A stretch of 64,000 bases of DNA from JAUWCL01 sp964599375 (GTDB taxonomy: Bacteria > Krumholzibacteriota > Krumholzibacteriia > Krumholzibacteriales > Krumholzibacteriaceae). The DNA is taken from contig CAZREW010000009.1 of the NCBI GenBank assembly GCA_964599375.1, positions 50,225 through 114,224 of the forward strand, given 5' to 3'. This document shows positions 7,646 through 15,546 of this stretch, piece after piece (the first letter of the stretch is position 1; each line of letters opens with the position of its first letter). The position numbers were made by a program, and so were the translations under genes. A model generated the notes under the pieces. That model was not told where the DNA came from and made no database searches. It worked only from the letters and a program-made list of their open reading frames with translations.

Positions 7646-8585
7646 GATAAAGCTCGGTATCAGTTCGTGCCTCTTGGGCAATAACGTCAGGTACAACGGT
7701 GGCCACCAGCTTGACAGGTTTCTCAGGGACACTCTCAGTAGGTATGTGGATTACGTTCCGGTCTGTCCAGAGGTGGAATGCGGGCTGAGCATCCCGAGGG
7801 AGGCGATGAGGCTGGTGGGCGATCCGGATGCGCCGAGGCTTCTTACGCGCCAGACAAAGATCGACCATACGGACAGGATGAAGAAGTGGGCCGCACGGCG
7901 GCTCCGCGAGCTAGAGAAGGAGGATCTGCGGGGATTCATCTTCAAGAGCCGGTCACCGAGTTCGGGGATGACCGGAGTGAAGGTCTATGACGAGACGGGG
8001 ACACGCCTGAAAAAAGGCGTCGGCCTCTTCGCCGCCGCGTTCATGGAGAAGTTTCCCCTGCTGCCAGTCGAGGACGATGGTCGTCTTCACGACGACGGCC
8101 TGCGCGAAAACTTCATCGAGCGCATATTCACCTTTGATCGCTGGCGTATTGCTGAATCGACAGGCAGGACGGCCGGGAAACTCGTCGAGTTCCACTCACG
8201 GCACAAGCTGCTGATCCTTTCGCACAGCAGGAAGACGCTCAAAGAGCTGGGCGCGCTCACTGCGCGCGGCGGCCGGATGCCGATGGGGGAGCTCTACGGG
8301 CTTTACATCGTGACATTGATGGAAGGACTCAAGCTGCAGGCGACGGCAAAGAAGAACACCGACGTACTGATGCACATCATGGGGTATTTCAAGAAAGACC
8401 TGGGCGCCGACGAGAAGAAGGAACTGCTCGAGGTAATAGAGAGGTACCGCAACGGTCTTATCCCGCTGGTCGTCCCGGTCACCCTGCTCAATCACTATGT
8501 AAGGAAGTACCGGCCGGAGTACCTGATGGGCCAGCACTACCTCGACCCCCATCCGGCCGAGCTGATGCTGAGAAATCATGTCTGA
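7638..8585 (+). CDS. DUF523-DUF1722 fusion protein (TudS/RudS-like desulfidase family)
   Basis: 315 residues. Residues 1-150 are the DUF523 domain: GISSCLLGNNVRYNGG (Cys11), PVCPEVECGL (Cys43, Cys48) and SRSPSSG. Residues ~175-310 are DUF1722 (YbgA-like: FHSRHKLLILSHS, KKNTDVLMHIMGYF). DUF523 includes the [4Fe-4S] thiouracil desulfidase TudS, and the DUF523-DUF1722 fusion is linked to RudS, which removes sulfur from 4-thiouridine in tRNA. TudS-type proteins have a third cluster Cys in SPSCG; here that position (109) is Ser, so catalysis is not guaranteed. ATG 7638 overlaps the preceding remnant. Confidence 0.8.
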   Translation: MNRIKLGISSCLLGNNVRYNGGHQLDRFLRDTLSRYVDYVPVCPEVECGLSIPREAMRLVGDPDAPRLLTRQTKIDHTDRMKKWAARRLRELEKEDLRGFIFKSRSPSSGMTGVKVYDETGTRLKKGVGLFAAAFMEKFPLLPVEDDGRLHDDGLRENFIERIFTFDRWRIAESTGRTAGKLVEFHSRHKLLILSHSRKTLKELGALTARGGRMPMGELYGLYIVTLMEGLKLQATAKKNTDVLMHIMGYFKKDLGADEKKELLEVIERYRNGLIPLVVPVTLLNHYVRKYRPEYLMGQHYLDPHPAELMLRNHV

Positions 8586-8718
8586 ACAGCGATCGCTGCT
8601 CACGGTTAGTCTCAAGGCAGCGCAGAACCCAGTGGGGAAATCTTTCAGGCGATAGTACTTCTGGATCAGACCTGTTCTTACAGAACTATTTGAACGATAA
8701 CAAGTTAAAAGTTTGTAA

Positions 8719-8746
8719 TTGACAATGCTAACTAACCGGTTAGTAT
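8719..8746 (+). promoter_or_regulatory. Promoter of the TetR/efflux operon with 14-bp palindromic operator
   Basis: TTGACA (8719-8724), 16-base spacer and TAGTAT (8741-8746). A perfect palindrome ACTAACCGGTTAGT (8731-8744) fills the spacer and overlaps the -10 element, the classic arrangement for TetR-family autorepression. The predicted start point (about 8752-8753) coincides with the ATG of the tetR gene, implying a leaderless message. Confidence 0.75.
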
Positions 8747-8752
8747 CAGTAT

Positions 8753-9433
8753 ATGAGAAAAGTGAAATCCCCCCGGTACCTCAGGAAGCCGGCACGAAGG
8801 CATGCAGTGCCGCAACCATCCTCACGCGAGCGGATCATCCTCTCTGCTATGCACGAGTTCTCCGTAAACGGCTACGCTGGCGCCCGTATAGACCGGATCG
8901 CAGTCGGGGCCTCGATCAACAAAGCTATGATCTACTACCATTTCAGCTCAAAACAGGAGCTCTACCGCGAGACGATCGGCCAGGTCTACCGCGAGGCGAC
9001 CGGGAAGCTCTCGACGATCTTCAAAGAAGATCAGACACTCGAGGAGATGCTGCTCGCCGTGGCCGAATTCCATCACGATCTGATGCGTAAATACCCCGAG
9101 TTCCGTTCGATGCTGATGCGCGAGCTGGCCCATCCCCGCGAGGAGATCCTCTCGTATATCTTCGAAATATTCGAATCCTCCGGGCTCCCCGGCAGCCTGC
9201 TCGCCCGTTTCAGCGAGGAGATGGATGCTGGCCTGATAAACAGGACCGATCCACGGCAGCTGCTCATATCGTTCCTGACGATGAATCTCGGATATGTTAT
9301 GCTTGCACCTCTCTTCGACCGCATCATGGGGATCTCCGACCGGGAGCTGTTCTTCGAAGAGAGAAAACAGGAAGTCGTTAAACTCTTTCTCAACGGGATA
9401 CTGTCCAGAAAAATAAGGTCCGGGAAGCCATGA
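8753..9433 (+). CDS. TetR/AcrR-family transcriptional regulator
   Basis: 226 residues. A basic leader (residues 1-22) precedes a TetR helix-turn-helix: ERIILSAMHEFSVNGYAGARIDRIAVGASINKAMIYYHFSSKQELY (about 25-71). The C-terminal half is an all-helical ligand/dimer domain of the CecR/YbiH-like type. It heads an operon with TolC, HlyD, two ABC ATPases and two ABC permeases and probably represses it through the palindrome in its promoter. No ribosome site precedes the ATG; the start point predicted from the promoter falls on the ATG. A GTG at codon 17 with GAAGG upstream is an alternative start. Confidence 0.88.
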   Translation: MRKVKSPRYLRKPARRHAVPQPSSRERIILSAMHEFSVNGYAGARIDRIAVGASINKAMIYYHFSSKQELYRETIGQVYREATGKLSTIFKEDQTLEEMLLAVAEFHHDLMRKYPEFRSMLMRELAHPREEILSYIFEIFESSGLPGSLLARFSEEMDAGLINRTDPRQLLISFLTMNLGYVMLAPLFDRIMGISDRELFFEERKQEVVKLFLNGILSRKIRSGKP

Positions 9434-10770
9434 AGAAAATACCGACGCTAGCACGCAGTCATTTGTTCAGGGTCTCGTCCGTTCTGATACTTGCCCTGGC
9501 CTTCTCTGTCACCGCAAGGGCGCGGGAGTTGACGCTGGAGGAGGTCCTCACCCTGGCGCGTCAGCACTCTTTCGAGCTGAAATCGGCCCGCTCGGATGCG
9601 AAGGCTGCCCGCAGCTCGGCAACGGCCGCACAGCGGGGACGCTACCCGACGCTTGCGGTCAGCGGAAGCGCCTCAGCTCTGAGCAATCTCACCTCTTTCT
9701 TCTTCCAGGTCGTTCCGGGGATCTCCATCGATAGACAGCTCGGCTCGAAGGAGGTCTACCAGTTCGACGCCGCGCTGAGTCTCCCGCTGTATACCGGTGG
9801 ACGGATCTCCGGCACGATAGACCAGGCCGAGGCGGCAATACGCATGAAAGACGCGATGATTGCGGCGACCGACGATCAGGTCTTGCTGGCGGCAAGGGTC
9901 TATTACTTCACGCTGGCGCGGGCAGACGATATGATGCTCGCGGCACAGGCATCTCTCGAGAGGGCGCGGATCGTCTTACGCAATGTCCGATCCATGTTCG
10001 ACGCCGGGGCGGCCGATTCGATAGACATGTTCGAGGCTGATCTGGCGGTCACCGACGCCTCGTTCGCAGGCACCCGGGCGCGGATAGAACGGCGAAGCGC
10101 CGAGATAAGCCTCGAGCTCCTGCTCGGGATCGACCCGGACGAAAGCCTCACGCTTTCCGGTACCGCCGCTCCTCCCGACGAACTGCCTCCGTCCTCTGAT
10201 GATATCTCAGGCAAGCCGCAGTTGAACGCAGCATCGGCAGGGATAGACGCCGGGCTTGCCGAGGTCCGCATAAGCCGCTCCGAATACCTCCCGACAATCT
10301 CCCTTTTCGGCCGTTACTCCATTGGGAAACCGAACCGGGACATGTTCGACGCGAAATGGGACGACTATTTCGCGGGTGGAGCCGGACTGAGCTGGTCGTT
10401 CAACCTGGGCAACCAGACCGGGCATATGATGAAGTCGGCGGAATCCCGGGTTGAGGCGCTGCGCCTCGGACGCGAACAGATCGAACGGGATCTGACCGAG
10501 GCCGCGCGCCTGGCCGGCGAGCAGATGCGCCTTGCCTGGGAAGGATACCGGAGCGCCCTCGATCGTTTCGAGATCACTTCGAAGACCTACCGGATCGCCG
10601 AGAGACAGCATGCAGCAGGCGACCTTCCGACCAACCGGCTGCTCGAGATCGAGCAGTCACTCTCGAGCTCGGAAGCGGCCGTGGCCGCCGCGCAGGCTTC
10701 GTATCATATCGCCCGCAGCAGTTACCTCTATGCTGTCGGTTCCGATGAACTGAAGAAAGGAACTCAATGA
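9430..10770 (+). CDS. TolC-family outer-membrane efflux protein
   Basis: 446 residues. N-terminal signal peptide (residues ~1-31, ending near ARA), then the two OEP repeats typical of TolC: long helical stretches with 'LTLEEVLTLARQHSFELKSARSD', 'YQFDAALSLPLYTGGRI' (repeat 1 strand with YTGG) and 'GLSWSFNLGNQTGHMMKSAESRVEAL' (repeat 2). It would form the trimeric outer-membrane exit duct for the efflux system encoded downstream. Start overlaps the tetR stop (ATGA), and its stop overlaps the next start, so the genes are translationally coupled. Confidence 0.92.
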   Translation: MKKIPTLARSHLFRVSSVLILALAFSVTARARELTLEEVLTLARQHSFELKSARSDAKAARSSATAAQRGRYPTLAVSGSASALSNLTSFFFQVVPGISIDRQLGSKEVYQFDAALSLPLYTGGRISGTIDQAEAAIRMKDAMIAATDDQVLLAARVYYFTLARADDMMLAAQASLERARIVLRNVRSMFDAGAADSIDMFEADLAVTDASFAGTRARIERRSAEISLELLLGIDPDESLTLSGTAAPPDELPPSSDDISGKPQLNAASAGIDAGLAEVRISRSEYLPTISLFGRYSIGKPNRDMFDAKWDDYFAGGAGLSWSFNLGNQTGHMMKSAESRVEALRLGREQIERDLTEAARLAGEQMRLAWEGYRSALDRFEITSKTYRIAERQHAAGDLPTNRLLEIEQSLSSSEAAVAAAQASYHIARSSYLYAVGSDELKKGTQ

Positions 10771-11660
10771 TGAGGAATATCGCGTGCTTCCTGACGCTCG
10801 CCTTTGCGATCGCCTTGTCAGCCGGATGCTCAAAAAAGGATGATGCCGCCGCCGGCTCCGGCCTTATTGAGACTGATGAAGTGATCGTATCGTCTGAGGT
10901 GGCCGGACGTGTCACTGAACGGTTTTTCGATTATGGCACAGAGCTTCACGAAGGGGATGTGCTTCTGATCGTTGACTCGACACGGATCGTCCTGCAGATA
11001 AGGGCGGCCGACGCCACTCTCGAGGCCGCGGCAGCGAACCTGGTGACCTCAAAAGCGCAACTCGCGCAAGCGACTGAAACCGAATCGTTCTCGAAGAGCG
11101 AGCTCGAGCGCGTCTCGCGTCTCCTTGCCGGAGGCTCCGCGAGCCAGCGACAGTACGACAAATCTAAGTTCGATTACGACTTGGCCGTGAAGGCCCGGCA
11201 GACCGCAGAAGCGGGAGTCGCCTCGGTCAGGGCCGAGATCGAGAAGATACGGGCAGAGAAAGCGCAACTTGAGCGAGAGCTCGAAGACACGCATCCTCGC
11301 GCGCCGATCTCCGGCACGGTCCTCGAGACCTATGTCGAGACCGGCGAGCTGCTCGCTCCGGGCAGGCCGATGCTGATGATGGCGAATATCGACACGGTGT
11401 ATGTAAAGGCGTACCTCAACGCGATAGCATTCGCAGGAGTTGTTCTGGGAGACACGGCTGTCGTCGACACGGAATCGGGGAAACGAACGTTCACTGGCAC
11501 TGTAGTCTGGACCTCCGACGAGGCAGAATTCACACCGAAGAACGTGCAGACGCGCGAGTCGCGCGCGGGACTGGTCTATGCGGTAAAGGTATCCATCCCA
11601 AACCCGGACAGGATCCTGAAGGTAGGGATGCCGGTCTACGTTACGATACGGTCGAAATGA
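10767..11660 (+). CDS. HlyD/YbhG-like membrane-fusion lipoprotein
   Basis: 297 residues. MMRNIACFLTLAFAIALSAGC is a lipoprotein signal with an SAGC lipobox, so the adaptor is lipid-anchored on the periplasmic face. Then a biotinyl-lipoyl half (SSEVAGRVTERFFDYGTELHEGD), a coiled-coil hairpin rich in Ala/Glu/Lys (about residues 75-170), the second lipoyl half (HPRAPISGTVLETYVETGELL) and a beta-barrel domain. It bridges the ABC permeases with the TolC-type channel. Equivalent to YbhG of the E. coli ybhGFSR system. Confidence 0.9.
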   Translation: MMRNIACFLTLAFAIALSAGCSKKDDAAAGSGLIETDEVIVSSEVAGRVTERFFDYGTELHEGDVLLIVDSTRIVLQIRAADATLEAAAANLVTSKAQLAQATETESFSKSELERVSRLLAGGSASQRQYDKSKFDYDLAVKARQTAEAGVASVRAEIEKIRAEKAQLERELEDTHPRAPISGTVLETYVETGELLAPGRPMLMMANIDTVYVKAYLNAIAFAGVVLGDTAVVDTESGKRTFTGTVVWTSDEAEFTPKNVQTRESRAGLVYAVKVSIPNPDRILKVGMPVYVTIRSK

Positions 11661-12580
11661 GCATAATCTCCGCGAATGCAGTTTCGAAATCATACGGTGA
11701 GGTGAAAGCCCTCGATAGTTTCTCCCTCGATGTGGGAGAGGGTGAGATCGTAGCCCTGCTCGGCCCTGACGGCGCGGGCAAGACCAGCTTCATGAGGATC
11801 CTCTGCCGGCTGATCGAACCGGACTCCTCGGAAGAGACCCGGATCGTGATCGGTGGCAGCGACGTCTTCACCGGTTTCGAATCTATCAAGCCGCTGATCG
11901 GTTATATGCCGCAGACCTTTTCACTCTACGCCGACTTGAGCGTTGAGGAAAACATGACATTCTACGCGGGTATCTACGGATACACCGGGAAGAAGTACAA
12001 GGAGATGCGGGACCGTATGTACAGTTTCTCCAGCCTCGGTCCCTTCTCGGGGCGGCGGGCCGGGGCCCTCTCGGGAGGTATGAAGCAAAAGCTCGCCCTT
12101 TCATGTGCCCTCCTGCACGATCCGCGCATCCTCATACTCGACGAGCCGACCACAGGAGTCGATCCACTCTCGCGCCGGCAGTTCTGGAAGATGCTGCTCG
12201 AGCTGCGCGAGGGGGGGGTCACAATACTCGTCTCGACCCCTTACATGGACGAGGTGGCCCGGTCCGACCGGGCCGTTGCGATGTTCGGAGGAACGAAACT
12301 TATGGAGGCCCCTCCCCTCGACATGGCCCGCAGCTTCGAAGGAAATGCCTATCTTCTGCCGGGCGAGCCTTCGCTCGAGCTGCTTGACAGGCTTTCGAGT
12401 ATAGAGGGGTTGACGGCGCGACGCTTCGGGGCGGGGATGCATATCTACACGACAGGCGAAGCCGGAATCGGACCGTTCACCGCGGAGCTTGGCGAGGCGG
12501 GAGTCGAAACGGAAAAGATAGAGAAGATCGAACCTTCGATCGAGGACAGGTTCATTCAGCTGATGGAGGCGTTACGATAA
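11657..12580 (+). CDS. ABC transporter ATP-binding protein (YbhF N-half-like)
   Basis: 307 residues. Walker A GPDGAGKTS, Q-loop region GYMPQTFSLYADLSVEEN, signature LSGGMKQKLAL and Walker B ILILDEPTTGVDP are all present, with a ~80-residue C-terminal extension. Its best structural analogue is the first ATPase half of YbhF, which in E. coli is fused to the second. It overlaps the HlyD gene by four bases and the second ATPase gene starts on the final base of its stop. Expected to form a heterodimer with the next product. Confidence 0.9.
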   Translation: MSIISANAVSKSYGEVKALDSFSLDVGEGEIVALLGPDGAGKTSFMRILCRLIEPDSSEETRIVIGGSDVFTGFESIKPLIGYMPQTFSLYADLSVEENMTFYAGIYGYTGKKYKEMRDRMYSFSSLGPFSGRRAGALSGGMKQKLALSCALLHDPRILILDEPTTGVDPLSRRQFWKMLLELREGGVTILVSTPYMDEVARSDRAVAMFGGTKLMEAPPLDMARSFEGNAYLLPGEPSLELLDRLSSIEGLTARRFGAGMHIYTTGEAGIGPFTAELGEAGVETEKIEKIEPSIEDRFIQLMEALR

Positions 12581-13317
12581 TGCCCCACGCAGTCGAGATA
12601 GATCACCTGACGCGCAGGTTCGGAGACTTCACCGCAGTCGACGACATCTCCCTCAGCGTCGAGATGGGGGAGATATTCGGATTCCTCGGCGCGAACGGCG
12701 CGGGAAAGACGACGGCGATCCGAATGCTCACCGGTCTGCTTATGCCCACATCGGGGACCGGCAGGGTCGCAGGGTACGACATCCTTCGAGAATCGGGCAG
12801 GATCAGAAAGGCGATCGGGTACATGTCCCAGAAGTTCTCCCTGTACCCGGATCTGACCGGAAGGGAGAACATGCAATTCTATGGTGCCGCGTATGATATG
12901 GACCGCAAATCGGTACGGCAGCGGATGGAGGAGCTCACAGGACGGTTGTCTCTCGCCGGATTCATAGACAGGCGCTCAGGCTCGCTTCCCGTCGGCTGGC
13001 GGCAGCGCCTGGCTCTCGCTGTCTCACTCATGCATGAACCGGAGATACTCTTCCTGGACGAACCGACCGGCGGCGTCGACCCGGTCTTCCGCAGGAGGTT
13101 TTGGGACATCCTCTACCGGCTGGCTTCCGAGGGAGTGACGATATTCGTAACCACGCACTATATGGATGAGGCCGAGTACTGCGGGCGGATCTCGATCATG
13201 CATCGCGGAAAGATCGTTACGGTCGGCAGGCCGGGAGATCTTATGCGTGAGCAAGGCGCCGCCTCCCTGGAGGATCTCTTCATCGAGTTGATCAGCGACA
13301 AGGGAGAACAGACATGA
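12580..13317 (+). CDS. ABC transporter ATP-binding protein (YbhF C-half-like)
   Basis: 245 residues. Walker A GANGAGKTT, YMSQKFSLYPDLTGREN, Walker B EILFLDEPTGGVDP. The signature is degenerate: LPVGWRQRLAL in place of LSGGxxQ, a form common in the C-terminal half of YbhF-type double ATPases. In a heterodimer with the preceding ATPase this would give one canonical and one atypical nucleotide site. Separate genes here versus one fused gene in Enterobacteria. Ends overlapping the first permease gene. Confidence 0.9.
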   Translation: MPHAVEIDHLTRRFGDFTAVDDISLSVEMGEIFGFLGANGAGKTTAIRMLTGLLMPTSGTGRVAGYDILRESGRIRKAIGYMSQKFSLYPDLTGRENMQFYGAAYDMDRKSVRQRMEELTGRLSLAGFIDRRSGSLPVGWRQRLALAVSLMHEPEILFLDEPTGGVDPVFRRRFWDILYRLASEGVTIFVTTHYMDEAEYCGRISIMHRGKIVTVGRPGDLMREQGAASLEDLFIELISDKGEQT

Positions 13318-14420
13318 ACAGGGTCGGGTTCATAGCGAGAAAGGAGATCTATCATATCCTCCGAGATCCACGCTCTCTGGCCATCGTCTTCGCCATGCCG
13401 GTACTTATGACCTTCCTTTACGGCTTTGCGGTTGACCTCGACATCGAAAACGTGGTTATCGGCATCGTCGACCTCGATCACTCGGCTGAATCGCGGGATC
13501 TGACAGATGATTTCTATCGCTCAACGTACTTCTCGCCTCCCCGGGACGGTACGGACCTGATGGATATGGAGGGGACCCTTCTGCGCAGGGAAGCGGCAGG
13601 CGTGCTGCTGATAGAGCATGGATTTGGCGATGCCATAACTAACGGCAGAGAGTTTTCTCTCGGCCTGCTGGTAGATGGCTCGGACAATCTCCTCGCCGCG
13701 GCGGTTCAGGCCTACTCGCAGGGTGTCCTCGCCCAGTTCCTCACCGGCAGGATGCCTCCCGGTGCGGCGCCCCACGGGATTGTTCTGTCGCAGGATGTTC
13801 TTTTCAACCCCGACCTCGAGTCGTCGTACTTCTTCGTTCCGGGGATCGTGGCAGTGATCCTGATCATGATCTCGGCGCTGCTGACATCGGTGACCATCGC
13901 GCGTGAGAAGGAGAGTGGCACCATGGAACAACTCCTGGTAGCTCCGGTCAGGGTCAGCCAGATAGTCATCGGGAAGATCCTTCCATATATACTGATCGCC
14001 TTCCTCGACGGGATGCTCGTGCTGGTTTTCGCCCGTATCGTCTTCGGTGTTCCCTTCGAGGGCTCGGTCCTTTTACTGATGCTCTTTACCATACTCTATG
14101 TTTCGGTTTCCCTATCGATCGGTATCCTCATCTCATCGAGAGTCTCCACTCAGCAGGTCGCGATGATGTTCGCGCTGGTGATTACGATGCTTCCGTCCAT
14201 CATGCTCTCCGGATTCATATTTTCGGTCAGGATAATGCCGCTGCCATTGCGGATCATCTCGCACGTGATTCCCGCACGTTACTTCATCACGGCGATCCGC
14301 GGAATCCTACTGAAAGGATCAGGGATCGTCGCCCTCGCCGCACCAGCAGCCGCGCTCGCCGCGCTCGCCGTCATCCTGATGGCCATTGCCACGAAGAAGT
14401 TCAAGCCGGGGGTGGGATGA
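13314..14420 (+). CDS. ABC-2 type permease (YbhS-like)
   Basis: 368 residues. One transmembrane helix near residues 20-40 (FAMPVLMTFLYGFAVDLD), a ~130-residue periplasmic domain, then five helices from about residue 170 on, with the ABC-2 hallmark AREKESGTMEQLLVAPV between the second and third. Topology and motif match the YbhS/YbhR permeases. The FAMPVLMTFLYGFAVDLDIENV segment is nearly repeated in the following gene product, showing that the two permeases are paralogues. Confidence 0.9.
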   Translation: MNRVGFIARKEIYHILRDPRSLAIVFAMPVLMTFLYGFAVDLDIENVVIGIVDLDHSAESRDLTDDFYRSTYFSPPRDGTDLMDMEGTLLRREAAGVLLIEHGFGDAITNGREFSLGLLVDGSDNLLAAAVQAYSQGVLAQFLTGRMPPGAAPHGIVLSQDVLFNPDLESSYFFVPGIVAVILIMISALLTSVTIAREKESGTMEQLLVAPVRVSQIVIGKILPYILIAFLDGMLVLVFARIVFGVPFEGSVLLLMLFTILYVSVSLSIGILISSRVSTQQVAMMFALVITMLPSIMLSGFIFSVRIMPLPLRIISHVIPARYFITAIRGILLKGSGIVALAAPAAALAALAVILMAIATKKFKPGVG

Positions 14421-15532
14421 TCATGCGCGCGCTGCTAGGTCTTATTCGCAAGGAGTTCAGGCAGGTCTTTCGAGACAAGAACATGCTCAGGATCATATTC
14501 GCCATGCCGATCATCCAGTTGCTCGTACTCGGGTACGCCGTAGACCTCGACGTCAAGCACATCCCGACAGACGTCTACGATTTCGACCGTTCCATGGAGT
14601 CGCGCGATCTTGTAGAGGAGATGAAGGTAGGGAAGTACTTCACGGTGACCGGAGATATCGACCCTATGTCCTCCTTTCCCGTCTATGACCTTTCCGAACG
14701 GTTCCAGAAAGGCTCTTCGGAGATGGCAGTGATAATCCCGGAGGATTTCAGCGAACGGCTTCAACGGGGAGAGAATGCCTCCGTAGCACTCATCGCCGAT
14801 GGCTCTAACGCCTCGCAGGCAAGGACGGGGCTAGGATACGCAAAGCAGATTATCGCCGACTACGCAGCCGACGTAACCGGGGCTGAGGCGCTTGTGGAAA
14901 TAAGGCCAAGAGTCCTATACAACCCGGAGCAGGAATCTGTATTCTTCATGGTGCCAGGGATCGTCGCGACATTGCTTACGGTCATAACCGTGATGCTCAC
15001 ATCCATGGCTATTGTCCGCGAGAAGGAGACCGGGACCCTCGAACAGATCCTGGTGACGCCGATCAACGGCACTGTGCTGCTGATGGGCAAACTCACCGCC
15101 TTCGCCATACTTGGTTTCGTCGAGATGATCTTCGCCCTGTCCATCGGGATCCTGTGGTTCAAGATCCCGTTCGCGGGTTCACCTCTGCTCCTTTTAGGCC
15201 TTTCGGCGGTTTACCTTCTCTCTACCCTCGGTGTGGGCCTGTTGTTCTCTACGGTGACCAGCACGCAGCAGCAGGCGATGTTTTTCGCATGGTTCTTTAT
15301 GATCTTCACGATTCTCACATCTGGGTTCATGACCCCGATCTCGAATATGCCGCGTGTGATCCAGTACATCACCTACCTTAACCCGATGCGCTACTATCTC
15401 GAGATCATGCGGGGAATAGTGATGCGCGCCGCGGGGGTACGCGAACTCGCCCACAATATCTATCCGATGTTCATATACGGCACGGTTATATTCACAATCG
15501 CGGCCCTGCGGTTCAGAAGAAGGGTCAAGTGA
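14417..15532 (+). CDS. ABC-2 type permease (YbhR-like)
   Basis: 371 residues, paralogue of the preceding permease: FAMPIIQLLVLGYAVDLDVKHI, a large periplasmic loop, then helices with VREKETGTLEQILVTPI (ABC-2 motif). It is the last gene of the tetR-tolC-hlyD-ATPase-ATPase-permease-permease operon, all joined by 1-4 base overlaps, implying a fixed-stoichiometry efflux pump for drugs or other amphipathic compounds. The stop lies only 14 bases from the end of the convergent GH57 gene; no terminator hairpin is visible between them. Confidence 0.9.
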   Translation: MIMRALLGLIRKEFRQVFRDKNMLRIIFAMPIIQLLVLGYAVDLDVKHIPTDVYDFDRSMESRDLVEEMKVGKYFTVTGDIDPMSSFPVYDLSERFQKGSSEMAVIIPEDFSERLQRGENASVALIADGSNASQARTGLGYAKQIIADYAADVTGAEALVEIRPRVLYNPEQESVFFMVPGIVATLLTVITVMLTSMAIVREKETGTLEQILVTPINGTVLLMGKLTAFAILGFVEMIFALSIGILWFKIPFAGSPLLLLGLSAVYLLSTLGVGLLFSTVTSTQQQAMFFAWFFMIFTILTSGFMTPISNMPRVIQYITYLNPMRYYLEIMRGIVMRAAGVRELAHNIYPMFIYGTVIFTIAALRFRRRVK

Positions 15533-15546
15533 GGCTTCGGCGACCG

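Noticed and set aside
8587..8598. 12-bp palindrome CAGCGATCGCTG after the DUF523-DUF1722 gene
   Set aside because: Without loop or T-run it is not a terminator; a single short GC palindrome is expected by chance in such DNA.
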